A stretch of 64,000 nt of DNA from Photobacterium salinisoli (lineage in GTDB: Bacteria; Pseudomonadota; Gammaproteobacteria; Enterobacterales; Vibrionaceae): assembly GCF_003614885.1 (NCBI RefSeq), contig NZ_QZMS01000011.1, positions 620,001 to 684,000 on the forward strand, written 5' to 3'. Below the pieces are notes generated by a model. That model worked only from the letters and a program-made list of their open reading frames with translations. It did not search any database and was not told the DNA's origin. The translations under genes and the position numbers were made by a program. Shown here piece by piece: positions 47,037 to 59,392 of this stretch (position 1 is the stretch's first letter; every line of letters begins with the position of its first letter).

Positions 47037-49061
47037 GTGAACAAAAGGATAGCTCATTCCACACTCTCATTACTGATAGCCACGGCCCTGGCAGGATGCG
47101 GAAGCTCAACCCCATCTGCGGACGAAAACCCAACCATTGCGCCTTATGCCTGTAACTCAAACGTTGCCGAGCAAAGCCAACAGCTACGGATTTACCAGGT
47201 AATGGTAGAAAGCTTCGTCGATGGTGACCCGAGTATTGGTCATGGCACCGGCTACGGCACCAGCCACCATCAGGGCGATTTGCAGGGGATTATCGACTCT
47301 CTGGACTATATCCAGTCGTTAGGTATCAATGCTATCTGGCTGACGCCTGTGTTTGCATCGGTACCCACAGCAGGCCAGGATCACTGGGCGGACCGTTTGG
47401 ATGCAACCGGCTATTATGCGACCGATTATTTTTCGATTGATCCGAAATTTGGCACCTTAGAGACCGCAAAAGCATTGGTCGAACAGGCCCATGCCCGGGG
47501 TTTGTATGTGTTCTTTGACGGTGTGTTTGGCCACCACAAAGAGAATGTGGTGCCATCCCCAACCGGAAAGCTTCCCGTGGGCAACAGCAATCCGGTCAGC
47601 TACCCCGAGAGCCTGCCTTTTTATCAGGAAGTGGCAGCTTACTGGATCAAAACACTCAAAATCGATGGCTGGCGGTTGGATCAGGCTTATCAGGTGCCTC
47701 TTGATGCCTGGCAGGACATTCGCAAGACGGTGGATGAAGCCTCGCAGTCGGTCACTTACGTCAATCACCTTGGCGAGACTGTGCATCCGCTGGGTTACAT
47801 GGTGGCTGAAATATGGAATAACGAGAACGTCATCAATCAGGCCGGTTATGGCCCGCAAGGCGCACCGGGACTGTGTTCAGCCTTTGATTTCCCGGTCCGC
47901 TACCGGTTAGTGGAAACCTTCGCCGTGAATGAAAACAGTAACGGCGGCAAAGGCGGAAGCTGGCTGGCAGAAGGCATGGATTTACATCGTCTGTATCCCG
48001 ATCATGCCAGACCCAATCTGATGCTGGGCAACCATGATCTCGTTCGCTTTGGTGATTTGCTGCAACGGGGCAATATTGCAGAGCCCACCGATGATCAATA
48101 CTGGCAGCGCCATAAAGCCGCCTTATCTTTCCTCGCCGCTTATAGCGGCCCCATCACCTTGTATTACGGTGATGAAATTGGTGATCAGGTTGAGCATTTT
48201 GCCGAAAAAGTGCCTGGCGATATCTGCGCCATACAGGGCTTGTGTGATGATCATGTGGCCCGCTCCAGTGGCAAAGTTGACGGCGTCAGCACCACGCTGA
48301 ATGCGCGCCAGCGCGATCTCAAAACCTATGTCACTGAGCTGATGACCATGCGGGCGGCGCACCCGGCCTTGTACCAAGGTGAACGCCTTAACATTGTGGC
48401 CAATGACAAGGTGTATGTGGATCGCAAGCAAAACGATCAGGACGCCGTGGTGTATCTGGTCAGCACCACAGACGCTTCGCAACAACTGGCTTTAAATGCC
48501 GACACGCTGGGATCAGCCGGAGATTTGATTGACTTGCAAAGCGGTGAGCGCTTCCCCCTCAGCAGCGGACACTACAATGTTCCGCTCAATGGCTTTGAAG
48601 CACGCTTCCTGCGCATTGCATCCCCGGTACAACCTGCTGTCGATCTGACAGCCAAAGCCCTGAGCGTGACGGGCACAGGCCTGATGGCAAAGTGTGATAA
48701 TCCCACAGTGACTGAGCAAGGCCCGGTCAGCAAACCGCTGTATGTGGTGGGTGATTTCACCGATTCAGGGTGGAAGCACAAAGACAGCCGACAGTTCGAA
48801 TACAAAGGCCAGAACCTGTATCAGGTCGTGGTCAGTGAACAGGCCGGCAGCTTCCGTATGCAGTACGCCAGTCAAGACTGGTCGCCTCAGTATACGGCCG
48901 AAGGGCTGGAACTCCGGCCGGGTCAGGAAACCCCGCTCACGGCTGGCAGCTATGGCAAAGACACAGCTGCGATGCTGCCTGAAGCAGGACGCTATGTATG
49001 GAGCCTGACTTTTCAGGATAACGGCTTACCCGACGCCGTCATGGTGTCGAAATGTGAGTAA
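47037..49061 (+). CDS. Lipoprotein alpha-amylase (GH13) with C-terminal accessory domain
   Basis: This 674-residue enzyme hydrolyses alpha-1,4 glucans. A lipobox (LATALAGCGSS) makes it a lipoprotein. The GH13 barrel has catalytic D215 (GWRLDQ), E258 (MVAEIW) and D334 (LGNHDLVRFG). From about residue 560 a separate domain (YVVGDFTDSGWKHK, FRMQYASQDWSPQY) resembles in style the N-terminal domains of the neighbouring pullulanase and may bind starch. It starts 91 bp after pulA; co-expression is likely. Confidence 0.9.
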   Translation: MNKRIAHSTLSLLIATALAGCGSSTPSADENPTIAPYACNSNVAEQSQQLRIYQVMVESFVDGDPSIGHGTGYGTSHHQGDLQGIIDSLDYIQSLGINAIWLTPVFASVPTAGQDHWADRLDATGYYATDYFSIDPKFGTLETAKALVEQAHARGLYVFFDGVFGHHKENVVPSPTGKLPVGNSNPVSYPESLPFYQEVAAYWIKTLKIDGWRLDQAYQVPLDAWQDIRKTVDEASQSVTYVNHLGETVHPLGYMVAEIWNNENVINQAGYGPQGAPGLCSAFDFPVRYRLVETFAVNENSNGGKGGSWLAEGMDLHRLYPDHARPNLMLGNHDLVRFGDLLQRGNIAEPTDDQYWQRHKAALSFLAAYSGPITLYYGDEIGDQVEHFAEKVPGDICAIQGLCDDHVARSSGKVDGVSTTLNARQRDLKTYVTELMTMRAAHPALYQGERLNIVANDKVYVDRKQNDQDAVVYLVSTTDASQQLALNADTLGSAGDLIDLQSGERFPLSSGHYNVPLNGFEARFLRIASPVQPAVDLTAKALSVTGTGLMAKCDNPTVTEQGPVSKPLYVVGDFTDSGWKHKDSRQFEYKGQNLYQVVVSEQAGSFRMQYASQDWSPQYTAEGLELRPGQETPLTAGSYGKDTAAMLPEAGRYVWSLTFQDNGLPDAVMVSKCE

Positions 49062-49557
49062 GTGAATCAACGGCGAGTGCGGTGCGCTCGCCACAATCGG
49101 CTAAATGAAAGCATCAAAATAAAAACACATCCGCCTGCAACCCGGTCTCTGAACCAGCATATTTCTGCCTTCAAATATTCTGATAGATTTAATAATAACC
49201 ACTAAAAATATCAATTATTTACTCAATAAAAGAAAATATAAAACATACTTTTTTACATTCACTTACAACCCATAAAAAATGGATTGTTTTATTGTGACTA
49301 TTCACACATAAAAGATATTTTCTTCTAGCTTAAATTTTTAATTAAAAGATTATTGCGAACGAGATCATCAGCTGCATATATTGGTAATTATCAATATAAA
49401 ATTATTTCTATTATTATCTCCGGCTTCGTAAAAGACAGTCTTATAAAAAATCGTGGCACAGTTAAACACATGTTATCTATCCAAAAAGGCAATATCCATT
49501 TAAAACGATGCTTTATATCTGCATAAAAACCTAAATCATCACTTCCGGAGAAATAAC
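49062..49557. other. AT-rich intergenic region
   Basis: This region of nearly 500 bp holds no supported gene. Near its start GGCGAG/CTCGCC (49072-49091) could be a weak terminator for the amylase. Near 49380 ATTGGTAATTATCAAT is an imperfect palindrome of the kind bound by dimeric repressors, with some likeness to Fur-type sites; it may be left from the promoter of the degenerate MFS gene that follows. Confidence 0.45.
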
Positions 49558-49901
49558 ATGAAAGAAGTAATCTTTAATCGAAAGTTACTTCCCTTATCGC
49601 TTGCCAGCCTGCTCTGTTCGCCTCTGTATTCATACTGGGATTTGTTGGCGCCATAGTGGATATTTCTATTATCACCAATATCCAGACACTGTCCCGCCAG
49701 GGAGAGCTTGGCAAAAATTACGGCCTCTACTCAACGGTAGCCAACACAGGTGAATCGTTATCAGGCATTGTGGCTGGTGCACTGACCATGCTCGCTGGCG
49801 GTTTCTCTTTTATCTGCATGGCGAACTCTATTGTCATTTCAGCCAAGTGGGCACTGGTTAAACTCAGACAAGAAGAAAAAACACATGAACGAACCGTGTA
49901 A
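49558..49901 (+). pseudogene. Remnant of an MFS transporter gene
   Basis: A ribosome site (TCCGGAGAAATAAC) and ATG open a frame (MKEVIFNRKLLPLSLASLL) that stops after about 32 codons at 49655. From about 49620 another frame encodes the last membrane segments of an MFS transporter (GFVGAIVDISIITNIQ, ANTGESLSGIVAGAL, FSFICMANSIVIS). The normal protein would be about 400 residues, so a large internal deletion plus a frameshift has removed most of it. Confidence 0.7.
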
Positions 49902-49987
49902 AATTGCTCTTTGCCGGGAAGCAAAGATGTTAATCGTTTCAGAAAGAACAAGCTGCGTCTCTACGCGAATGTATTGAGATAGAAACG

Positions 49988-51070
49988 ATGCACGCTGGAA
50001 GAGAACAACACGGAGACAGGAAGTTTATTCATATCGACATGGACTGCTTTTTCGCGGCAATCGAGATGAGGGACAACCCTCATCTCAGGGATGTTCCTAT
50101 CGCCATCGGCGGCAGTGTTGAGAGCCGCGGGGTGGTTTGCACAGCGAACTATCCTGCGAGGAAATACGGGGTGCGCAGTGCCCTGTCGACAGCAAAAGCG
50201 CTCAGGCTATGCCCTGACCTGACACTCATCCAGCCACGAATGGCGTTGTATGAATCGGTTTCAGAACAGATGCATGCCATTTTTGCCCGCTACACCCCCT
50301 ATAATGAGCCAGTGTCTCTGGATGAAGCCTATCTGGATGTTAGTCAGTGCAGCGCATGCAGAGGGTCTGCAACTCTGATCGCCCAGGAGATCCGCAATGC
50401 TATCGAAAATGAGCTGCAGCTCACCGCTTCCGCCGGGGTTGCCCCGGCAAAGTTTCTCGCCAAAATTGCCTCAGACTATAACAAACCCAACGGCCAGTTC
50501 GTTATTGCGCCTCATGAGGTTGATGACTTTGTCAAAGCCTTGCCGCTGCGCAAAATTCCCGGAATTGGTCCGAAAACTGAGGAACGCTTGCAAGCGTTAG
50601 GCCTGAAAACCTGCGGTGACGTACAGCAATGGGATCTGGCTGAGATCATTAAAGAGTTTGGGAAATTCGGCCTCATGATCTGGGACAGGTGCCATGGCCG
50701 CGATGACACGGCTTTCTGCGTTGAGCAGCCGAGAAAAACGGTCGGTGTTGAACTCACCTTGCCTCAGGATATTCATCAATGGCCTGAATGCGAAGCCATT
50801 ATCAAACAGCTTTACCCTGAGCTGAAACGGCGGCTGTTCTCTTACAGCCCGCAATACAAAATTTCTCGCCAGGGCGTGAAATATAAATTCAGCGACTTTC
50901 ACCTCACCACTCACGAACATATGTTCCCTATCCTCAATCAAGCCGATTTGCTGAAAACGGCCAAAAAAGCTTGGGATGAACGCCGGGCAAACCGGGGAGT
51001 GCGCCTGGTCGGGCTGAATGTCACGCTGCCAGACCCCCAGCTTGAACGGCAACTGCCGTTATTATGGTGA
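49988..51070 (+). CDS. dinB: DNA polymerase IV (Y-family)
   Basis: This 360-residue translesion polymerase has the Y-family catalytic residues D17 and D19 (FIHIDMDCFFAAIEM) and D112-E113 (SLDEAYLD), a helix-hairpin-helix (KIPGIGPKTEERL) and a little-finger domain. It ends in ERQLPLLW, a variant of the C-terminal clamp-binding motif QLVLGL-like. No obvious LexA box (CTGT-N8-ACAG) is visible just upstream. The 285 bp downstream are AT-rich and hold the inverted repeat described separately. Confidence 0.94.
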   Translation: MHAGREQHGDRKFIHIDMDCFFAAIEMRDNPHLRDVPIAIGGSVESRGVVCTANYPARKYGVRSALSTAKALRLCPDLTLIQPRMALYESVSEQMHAIFARYTPYNEPVSLDEAYLDVSQCSACRGSATLIAQEIRNAIENELQLTASAGVAPAKFLAKIASDYNKPNGQFVIAPHEVDDFVKALPLRKIPGIGPKTEERLQALGLKTCGDVQQWDLAEIIKEFGKFGLMIWDRCHGRDDTAFCVEQPRKTVGVELTLPQDIHQWPECEAIIKQLYPELKRRLFSYSPQYKISRQGVKYKFSDFHLTTHEHMFPILNQADLLKTAKKAWDERRANRGVRLVGLNVTLPDPQLERQLPLLW

Positions 51071-51309
51071 CGTGAACAGTATGCCCGACCTTAAATCATT
51101 GGAAGAGATTAAATAGAAAGTGTTTTTTATTGGTTAATACTTTTCGCTGAACTTCATTAATTCCCCTTCACTCTGTGTCTTTTATATATACTGCATTACG
51201 TTTACATTAAATAAGATATCTATGTTTGAAAAATTAATAACCACCAAGTGTTTTCACGTAGTTAACTGCCATAGCGTAATACCAGAGTAAGAGGGTAAAA
51301 ATAGCTTCT

Positions 51310-51346
51310 GCTATATCATTAATAATAATCGTATTAATGATATAGC
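51310..51346. repeat. 15-bp perfect AT-rich inverted repeat
   Basis: GCTATATCATTAATA and TATTAATGATATAGC are exact inverted arms around ATAATCG. It lies 10 bp after the stop of the BON lipoprotein gene (minus strand) and may serve as its terminator, since GCTATTTTTA follows on that strand. The low GC stem is unusual for a terminator. Confidence 0.7.
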
Positions 51347-51355
51347 GAAGATGTG

Positions 51356-51670
51356 CTAGTACTTCACACTAAGATTATTATCGACAGATTTCACGCCTGA
51401 GACGCCTTTCGCCAAGCTGCCCGCTTTTTGAACACTGGCTTGTGATTTCACAAAACCACTGAGCTGCACCACACCTCTGAAAGTCTCCACACTGATATCA
51501 AGTGACTTAAGTTGGGGATCATTAAATATGGCGGTTTTGACCTTTGCAGTAATGACAGAGTCATCAAAATACTCGCCTGTACCTTGCCTGCTCGCCGTTG
51601 AGCCACAGCCAATCACAAACAGTAATGCCACAATGGTTAAGATCGAAGTAAAATACTGTAATGCTTTCAT
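51356..51670 (-). CDS. BON-domain lipoprotein
   Basis: This 104-residue protein has a lipoprotein signal (LLFVIGCGS) and one BON domain (DDSVITAKVKTAIFNDPQL, GVVQLSGFVKSQ, VSGVKSVDNNLSV), as in OsmY and related envelope-stress proteins. It would sit in the periplasm anchored by lipid and bind phospholipid. It is a single gene 63 bp after the end of the N-ATPase operon, on the same strand. Confidence 0.88.
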   Translation of the reverse strand: MKALQYFTSILTIVALLFVIGCGSTASRQGTGEYFDDSVITAKVKTAIFNDPQLKSLDISVETFRGVVQLSGFVKSQASVQKAGSLAKGVSGVKSVDNNLSVKY

Positions 51671-51733
51671 AACAAACTCACTCCCGCTGTTGTCACTTAG
51701 GCAAGAATTACTGATTACATCTACACAGTTCCA

Positions 51734-52624
51734 TTATGGTCTATGCGTCGCAGTCCCGTACGACTCAAACCCCGCAATAACATCAAATAATTCTTCATCA
51801 ATGACACGCTGGCGTAACCGGTGAAAATCCGTGCCCAATGTTTCCAATTGATTCTCAATGTTCTTTTCTGCACGCTGCATGGCTATCAGCCGACAGGCAT
51901 TTTCACTTGCTAACGACTCTGCACAGGCACGGAACAAAGAAACAAAAATATATTCCTGCACAAAAGCAACAATGGCCTGTTTGCGCCCCTGAATCACTTC
52001 CGGCAGGTTTTGAGTCGGCCATTCTCGCTGAGCAATCTCGCTAAACCAGACCTCGTCAAGAGGCAACAAGCGCAGGCAATGCGGTTCGAAGGTCGCCCCG
52101 GAAACAGGATGATTATGGAATAAATACACCGGACCAATATCGCCACGTATGCGCCGGTTTTCTATTTCCGACCGAATTTGACTGACCATAGCCGTGATTG
52201 CGCTCATTGAGTTGGGAAGCTCAAAGCTGGTATCAACGTCCAGATTACAGTTTTCAAGACCGGTCTGAATACGCTCACCCACAGTCCATATCCTTTTCCG
52301 GCATGGATGCTCACTGAGCGTCTGAACCGCAAAATCGACCAGGCGCTCGTTAAACTGTCCGACTAAACCCTGATCTGAGCCAAAAATCACAGCAGCGACC
52401 ATATTTTCGTTCTCACGAGTTTGTGTATTGGTAATCGAGCTCTGGCGGAGGCCTACGAGCAGAGCAAGCTGCACGGCCCTGTCGTAGTCCTCCAAAGCGC
52501 TTACGGCATTCTCATACTCATTAATACTTGATGCCGCTATCGCTTTCATCGTACGTACGATCGCGATAAGGTCAGACGCTGTCGCAATTTTACGGCGTAG
52601 GCTAACAGCACTATTACTCATCAC
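51734..52624 (-). CDS. atpG: N-ATPase gamma subunit
   Basis: This 296-residue rotor-shaft subunit is the last gene of the N-ATPase operon. Its N-terminal helix ([23 protein letters not shown]) and C-terminal helix ([18 protein letters not shown]) are the gamma coiled coil, and [17 protein letters not shown] is the conserved Rossmann segment. It overlaps atpA by 4 bp. N-ATPase gamma subunits are diverged from those of housekeeping F-ATPases, and this one follows that pattern. Confidence 0.9.
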   Translation of the reverse strand: MMSNSAVSLRRKIATASDLIAIVRTMKAIAASSINEYENAVSALEDYDRAVQLALLVGLRQSSITNTQTRENENMVAAVIFGSDQGLVGQFNERLVDFAVQTLSEHPCRKRIWTVGERIQTGLENCNLDVDTSFELPNSMSAITAMVSQIRSEIENRRIRGDIGPVYLFHNHPVSGATFEPHCLRLLPLDEVWFSEIAQREWPTQNLPEVIQGRKQAIVAFVQEYIFVSLFRACAESLASENACRLIAMQRAEKNIENQLETLGTDFHRLRQRVIDEELFDVIAGFESYGTATHRP

Positions 52625-54165
52625 TTTTCCTCTTGCTCTGGCAGGAAATCCATTAATACCTGCTTAGCAATATCGGTAATCAATGCCCGATCTGCAGCGC
52701 TGAGCGCATCGTCAGAGTCTAATTGCGCGATCAGTTCATCCGGTATATTTACAGCGGCAGCACAGATGGCAAGTTCTGCTTCTGCCATCTGTGCCAACGG
52801 CACGCGATCCAGTAATCCTGCGGTCAATGCCAATAACACGCTAATCTGTGCTGGAACAGCAAGCGGCGATAACTCCTGCTGTTTCAGGCAAGCCCGGATA
52901 CGTAAGCCATGTACGAGTTTCAACCGCGTCGTTTCATCAATCCGGGCACCAAAGCGGGAAAAGTTCTCAAGTTCTTCGAACTGCGAATATGCCAGCTTCA
53001 GGTCACCCGCTACAGCCCGATACGCAGCGCGCTGTGCCTTACCGCCAACACGGGAAACCGATTTACCCACATCGACGGCTGGCAATACACCTAGCTCGAA
53101 AAGGACGGGCGACAAATAAATCTGACCATCAGTGATCGAAATCAGGTTGGTCGGTATATACGCTGAGATATCTTGTGCTTCCGTTTCAATGATCGGCAAG
53201 GCGGTCAGCGAACCTCCCCCAAGGCTGGGGTTGAGGTGCGTTGCCCGTTCTAACAGACGAGAATGTATATAAAAGATATCCCCGGGAAAAGCTTCTCGTC
53301 CAGGCGGTCGGCGCAGTAACAAAGAAAGTTCCCGATAGGCTCTGGCATGGTGCGTAAGATCGTCATAAACCACCAACACATCCCGGCCCTGGGCCATAAA
53401 ATACTCAGCAATACTGGTCGCAGCATAAGGCGCAATATAAGCGAGTCCCGGCGGGTCATTCCCTTCAGTCACCACCACTACAGTGTATGCCAATGCCCCT
53501 TTTTCACGCAGCGTCGCAATGACTTTGGCTACCCCGGAAGCGCGCTGACCAATCGCGCAATATACGCAGAGGACGTTTTTGTCGTGTTGGTTAAGGATGG
53601 TATCCAGCGCAATCGCGGTCTTGCCGGTTTGACGGTCACCTAGTATTAACTCCCGCTGTCCGCGACCAACGGGAATAAGGGCATCAATCACTTTAATCCC
53701 GGTTTGCAAAGGGACACTCACAGCAGCCCGATCCATGATATGCGGTGCGGGCTGTTCAACCGGCAAGCGGGCTCCGATCAGCAGCTCCCCCTGATGATCA
53801 AGGGGTCTGCCGGTCGGATCAATGATCCGGCCAAGAAGACGTTCACCCACAGGCACATCGACAACATGGCCACAGCGCTCGACCGGATCACCCGCCTGTA
53901 GCTGCCAGTAGTCACCAAGCAGAACAACACCAATTTCATCTTCATCCACATTAAAGGCGATGCCCTTAATATCACCGGGAAATTTAAGCACCTCCTCAAA
54001 GCCAACGCCAGGCAGCCCGGAAACCTTAGCGATACCTGCGGCAATACTGGCAACCCGCCCGAATTCTCTGGGCGTTAATTGAGGCGAAAAGCTCGCGCAG
54101 GCTGCGTCAATCGTGGCAAGTGAGGCATCCAAAACGCTCTTGAGCGACTCAGCTCTCATCAGCAT
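52621..54165 (-). CDS. atpA: N-ATPase alpha subunit
   Basis: This 514-residue subunit has the non-catalytic nucleotide site GDRQTGKT (176-183) and keeps the arginine finger in [10 protein letters not shown], so the complex should be catalytically competent. The start overlaps atpF by 8-17 bp depending on which ATG is used (54165 or 54156). It forms the headpiece with the beta subunit. Confidence 0.93.
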   Translation of the reverse strand: MLMRAESLKSVLDASLATIDAACASFSPQLTPREFGRVASIAAGIAKVSGLPGVGFEEVLKFPGDIKGIAFNVDEDEIGVVLLGDYWQLQAGDPVERCGHVVDVPVGERLLGRIIDPTGRPLDHQGELLIGARLPVEQPAPHIMDRAAVSVPLQTGIKVIDALIPVGRGQRELILGDRQTGKTAIALDTILNQHDKNVLCVYCAIGQRASGVAKVIATLREKGALAYTVVVVTEGNDPPGLAYIAPYAATSIAEYFMAQGRDVLVVYDDLTHHARAYRELSLLLRRPPGREAFPGDIFYIHSRLLERATHLNPSLGGGSLTALPIIETEAQDISAYIPTNLISITDGQIYLSPVLFELGVLPAVDVGKSVSRVGGKAQRAAYRAVAGDLKLAYSQFEELENFSRFGARIDETTRLKLVHGLRIRACLKQQELSPLAVPAQISVLLALTAGLLDRVPLAQMAEAELAICAAAVNIPDELIAQLDSDDALSAADRALITDIAKQVLMDFLPEQEEK

Positions 54166-54952
54166 TGTCCTTAGCCTGTACCCCCTGTTCAGGTACTGTG
54201 GCTTTAATCAGTTCATCGACACTGTGTTCCAGTGCCTTGAGATATTCCTCGATACTCCATGCCACTTTTTGTCCGTCTGTACTCAACTCAATACCACTGA
54301 CCATTTCCGGCGCCGTAGCGAAACGAATGGCTGACGTTGTGCCGAATATTTTCCTGACTTGGGTTTCAATAAACAGTCGGTTTTCTGACGGGAGTTCAAA
54401 GGCAGAACGCACCACAATAGGCTCAGCATCTGTACGCAGGGCGCTCGCCAATTTGCATTTTTCGTCAGTGCTTAACGCTTGCAGGCGGGCCACAAAAGCG
54501 GACGTTATACGTTCCTCAAGCTTCACATCAGCCAAGTCCGCCAACACCTTGCGTGCAATAGCAAAAACCTGTTGTTGCATGCGGCGACCAATTTCTTGCC
54601 GCAGTTCTCTGGCTTCAGATTCCAGATTTTCCTGACGTTTAGCACTGAGTAACAGGGCTTCTTCACGCGCTTTCTCCAGCAGACGCAAACGTTCCTGGTT
54701 CGCCGCCACTTTCGCCTGGCTGAGCAATTGTGCTCTTTCCTTATCAAAAATCGCCTGCTTCTGCTGAAACGCCTGGCTCACTTTTTCGGCTTGGATCTTT
54801 ACTGCATCTGCGTCAGCCAGTTCACTGGCTATGCGCTGCTCCCGTTCGTCGATAGCATTGAGTATCGGACGATACAAAAACCGTTTGAGCAGCCAAACGA
54901 GTATAAGGAAATTAATAATCTGAGCGCTGACAGTAAACCAGTCGATGAGCAT
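54149..54952 (-). CDS. atpF: N-ATPase b subunit with delta-like C-terminal part
   Basis: This 267-residue stator subunit starts with one membrane helix ([19 protein letters not shown]), continues as a long charged coiled coil to about residue 150, and ends with an additional domain ([31 protein letters not shown]) that resembles the C-terminal part of F-type delta. No separate atpH is present in the operon, so this extension probably supplies the delta function, as is typical of N-ATPases. It follows atpE after 3 bp. Confidence 0.88.
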   Translation of the reverse strand: MLIDWFTVSAQIINFLILVWLLKRFLYRPILNAIDEREQRIASELADADAVKIQAEKVSQAFQQKQAIFDKERAQLLSQAKVAANQERLRLLEKAREEALLLSAKRQENLESEARELRQEIGRRMQQQVFAIARKVLADLADVKLEERITSAFVARLQALSTDEKCKLASALRTDAEPIVVRSAFELPSENRLFIETQVRKIFGTTSAIRFATAPEMVSGIELSTDGQKVAWSIEEYLKALEHSVDELIKATVPEQGVQAKDNADES

Positions 54953-54955
54953 GCG

Positions 54956-55237
54956 CTATTTACCTGCCATCTGACCGATAACATAGTTCCAGAATGGATT
55001 AGCAAAAAGCAGAATCATCGACAGCACAAAACAATAAATAGCAATTGATTCGATCATAGCAAGACCAACAAACAAGGTACGGGTGATCGTTGCTGAGGCA
55101 TCGGGTTGCTGCGCCAAAGCACTGAGAGCTGCGGCTACAGCCCTCCCTTCTCCTAAAGATGGCCCAATGCTGCCGATAGCCATTGTCAGACCAGCTGTAA
55201 TAATCGAGACGACCGCAATAACTGTTACAGTATCCAT
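54956..55237 (-). CDS. atpE: N-ATPase c-ring subunit
   Basis: This 93-residue two-helix hairpin builds the rotor ring. Helix 1 carries GPSLGEG with E30 and helix 2 carries E63-S64 and Y68 (AMIESIAIY). Thus two carboxylates face the ion site, together with the Ser and Tyr that serve as Na+ ligands in known sodium rings; T67 of the Ilyobacter site is Ile here. ATG 55237 is preferred because AGGAC precedes it; an ATG five codons upstream also exists. Ion type (Na+ or H+) is not decided by sequence. Confidence 0.92.
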   Translation of the reverse strand: MDTVTVIAVVSIITAGLTMAIGSIGPSLGEGRAVAAALSALAQQPDASATITRTLFVGLAMIESIAIYCFVLSMILLFANPFWNYVIGQMAGK

Positions 55238-55279
55238 AGAAGTCCTATTCATGTTTTAGCTTCTGGTTGAGTGTCAGAC

Positions 55280-55948
55280 TTACTGACGCGAACGTGTCGC
55301 CGCCGCAATATAAACAGTCACCAGAATGCTGAAAATATATGCCTGAACAATGCCGGTTAGCAGCCCAAGCGCACTCAGAGCGATCGGAAAAAGAAAGGGA
55401 GTGAGAGACAGTAGGACGGCAAGAATCATAGTGCCACTCATCATATTTCCGAAAAGTCGCGCGGCCAGAGCCAAGGTGCGTGAAAATTCACTGATGATAT
55501 TGAAGGGCAGCATAATCACTGTCGGCTTCAGATAAGCGCCCAGGTAAGCCCTCAAGCCACAATCCGAAATACCGTACATGGGGACGGCGATAAAAACACA
55601 GATAGCCAGTGCTGTGGTGGTAGAAAGCGAACCGGTCGGTGGTTCGAAGCCAGGAACAATGGTGAAAAGACTGGCCGAACCAATAAAGAGAAAGAGGGTA
55701 CCAATAAAGCCCAGATACAGACGCGGCCGGGCCAGACCAACTTCGCTAATCTGATTGACGATCCCAATCACTATGATTTCTAACAGGTTCTGCCAGCGAC
55801 TGCGTTTCAATCCCCGGGACAAACGTCGCGTCACCAAATAGGACCCCAGCGTCAACACCGCCATCAGCCCCCAGGTAAAAATGATAGTCGCATTGATTTT
55901 AAACAGGCCCCACTGCCAGAAAATGATGCTGTCCGGACTAAGGTGCAT
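55280..55948 (-). CDS. atpB: N-ATPase a subunit
   Basis: This 222-residue membrane protein forms the ion half-channels against the c-ring. It contains the essential arginine in ALAARLFGNMMSG, matching Arg210 of E. coli, and five to six membrane helices. Its first codons overlap atpR by 11 bp. Confidence 0.92.
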   Translation of the reverse strand: MHLSPDSIIFWQWGLFKINATIIFTWGLMAVLTLGSYLVTRRLSRGLKRSRWQNLLEIIVIGIVNQISEVGLARPRLYLGFIGTLFLFIGSASLFTIVPGFEPPTGSLSTTTALAICVFIAVPMYGISDCGLRAYLGAYLKPTVIMLPFNIISEFSRTLALAARLFGNMMSGTMILAVLLSLTPFLFPIALSALGLLTGIVQAYIFSILVTVYIAAATRSRQ

Positions 55949-56237
55949 TATTGCCCTCCTGAATCGCCTCAGCTGAGCGGGTAAGCCGAATGATGACCCA
56001 GCGCGCCAGGCTAAACCCCACTAAAGCGGCCAGCCAGTGCTGCCAGCTGTCACCACAAATCCAATAAAAGCCAGTTAAAACAATCCCGGTACGTACCAGC
56101 AGACTACTGAAAAACCACAACGCCACATAGTCAGAGGCTATCGTCTTCTGAACGGTTAACCACAATCCACCGAAAAAAATGATACCCAGCACAATCCCCA
56201 TTACCAAAGGGGCGACAAACCATAGATTATTTATCAT
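55938..56237 (-). CDS. atpR: N-ATPase accessory membrane protein AtpR
   Basis: This 99-residue protein has three membrane helices with membrane-embedded arginines (LLVRTGIVL, SLARWVIIRL), the mark of AtpR, a subunit found only in N-ATPase operons. It is thought to help c-ring assembly or protect the c-subunit carboxylate. The ATG at 56237 overlaps atpQ by 11 bp; the longer frame reads through atpQ and is not used. Confidence 0.87.
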   Translation of the reverse strand: MINNLWFVAPLVMGIVLGIIFFGGLWLTVQKTIASDYVALWFFSSLLVRTGIVLTGFYWICGDSWQHWLAALVGFSLARWVIIRLTRSAEAIQEGNNAP

Positions 56238-56554
56238 CGTCAGTTTCCTGTTCACGAATTTCGCGACCTTCTTTGGCCAGCCAGTGCCAGGCATTGGCAC
56301 AGCCAATAACCAAACCGGCCACCAGTAAAGCCAGCGTCCAGGAATGTTCGCTGGGGTATCGGTTATCAAGCCAGATGCCCAGTGCGATCCCGAGCAGGGT
56401 TGGTATCGCTACAGACCAGCCAACCAATCCCATCATGCCGAGGCCACTCCAGACTGTTCGCGATACATGCCGCTGAGACTGCCGCTTTCTCGCTGCCTTC
56501 GTCCCTATTTGCTTACTGAAAACCGTCTTTTTGATTGGTGACTTACCTTTTTTC

Positions 56555-56562
<8 letters not shown>
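56227..56562 (-). CDS. atpQ: N-ATPase accessory protein AtpQ (AtpI-like)
   Basis: This 111-residue protein has a basic N-terminus of about 40 residues and two membrane helices (VGWSVAIPTLLGIALGIWLD, LALLVAGLVIGCANAWHWL) as in AtpI/AtpQ assembly factors. Position between atpC and atpR matches the N-ATPase order. It overlaps atpC by 8 bp and atpR by 11 bp. Confidence 0.87.
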
Positions 56563-58736
<2,174 letters not shown>

Positions 58737-58767
58737 CAAAAAAGCCATGAACTATCATCATGGCTTT
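58737..58767 (-). terminator. Rho-independent terminator of the ter cluster
   Basis: On the minus strand AAAGCCATGA and TCATGGCTTT pair and are followed by TTTTTTG. It lies 22 bp after the stop of the TerZ-like gene. Confidence 0.9.
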
Positions 58768-58789
58768 AAAAGAAAAAAATCAGCTGTCA

Positions 58790-59368
58790 TTACAGTGATG
58801 AACAAATCGTTGGAAGCATGTCATTCACATTAGTACCATGAACAGGCTGGCCTTTCGCTGAGAAATGCCATTCATTATTCTGACGAGATAACAATGCGAT
58901 ATAGATTCCAGTGTGATTACCTTGCTCTGACAGGGTGAACCGACATAGTTCAGCCTGCGTTTGGTCCATCACTCGGCAATACGCATTTTCTACTTTACTG
59001 AATGGCTGACCGCGAAAGCTATTTACTGTCAGGGCCATATAACTCACATTTTTCGGCAGCTTTTCCAGATTGATTTTAATCTGCTCATCATCGCCATCGC
59101 CTTCACCGGTTCGGTTATCACCCTGATGCTGAACGCTTTTACATTTTGACTTCAGTTTCTGGAAAAAAACCGTATCCAATACCTCGCCCGTCTCGTTTAA
59201 CAACACACAAGAGGCATCAAGATCAATATCGCTCGCACCGAAAATGGCACCAAAAAAACCTGTGGGTTTCACCGGGTTCCAACCCAAACCAAGGGTCAGT
59301 TTTTTCAATTCAACTGACGCACTCTTAGTCAGAGATATGGTGCTGTTTTTTTCTAGTTTAATCGCCAT
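58790..59368 (-). CDS. terZ: TerD-family protein, TerZ-like
   Basis: This 192-residue protein has the TerD calcium-binding motifs (SDIDLDASC, QHQGDNRTGEGDGDDEQIKINL) and the TerZ-specific features GFFGAIFG and VNSFRGQPFSKVENAYCR. TerD-family proteins bind Ca2+ and work with TerC in tellurite, phage and stress resistance; no terC is seen in this window. It follows the TerD/E-like gene by 24 bp and ends at the cluster terminator. Confidence 0.9.
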   Translation of the reverse strand: MAIKLEKNSTISLTKSASVELKKLTLGLGWNPVKPTGFFGAIFGASDIDLDASCVLLNETGEVLDTVFFQKLKSKCKSVQHQGDNRTGEGDGDDEQIKINLEKLPKNVSYMALTVNSFRGQPFSKVENAYCRVMDQTQAELCRFTLSEQGNHTGIYIALLSRQNNEWHFSAKGQPVHGTNVNDMLPTICSSL

Positions 59369-59392
59369 AACTACTTCTTCCAGGTCTGATAA

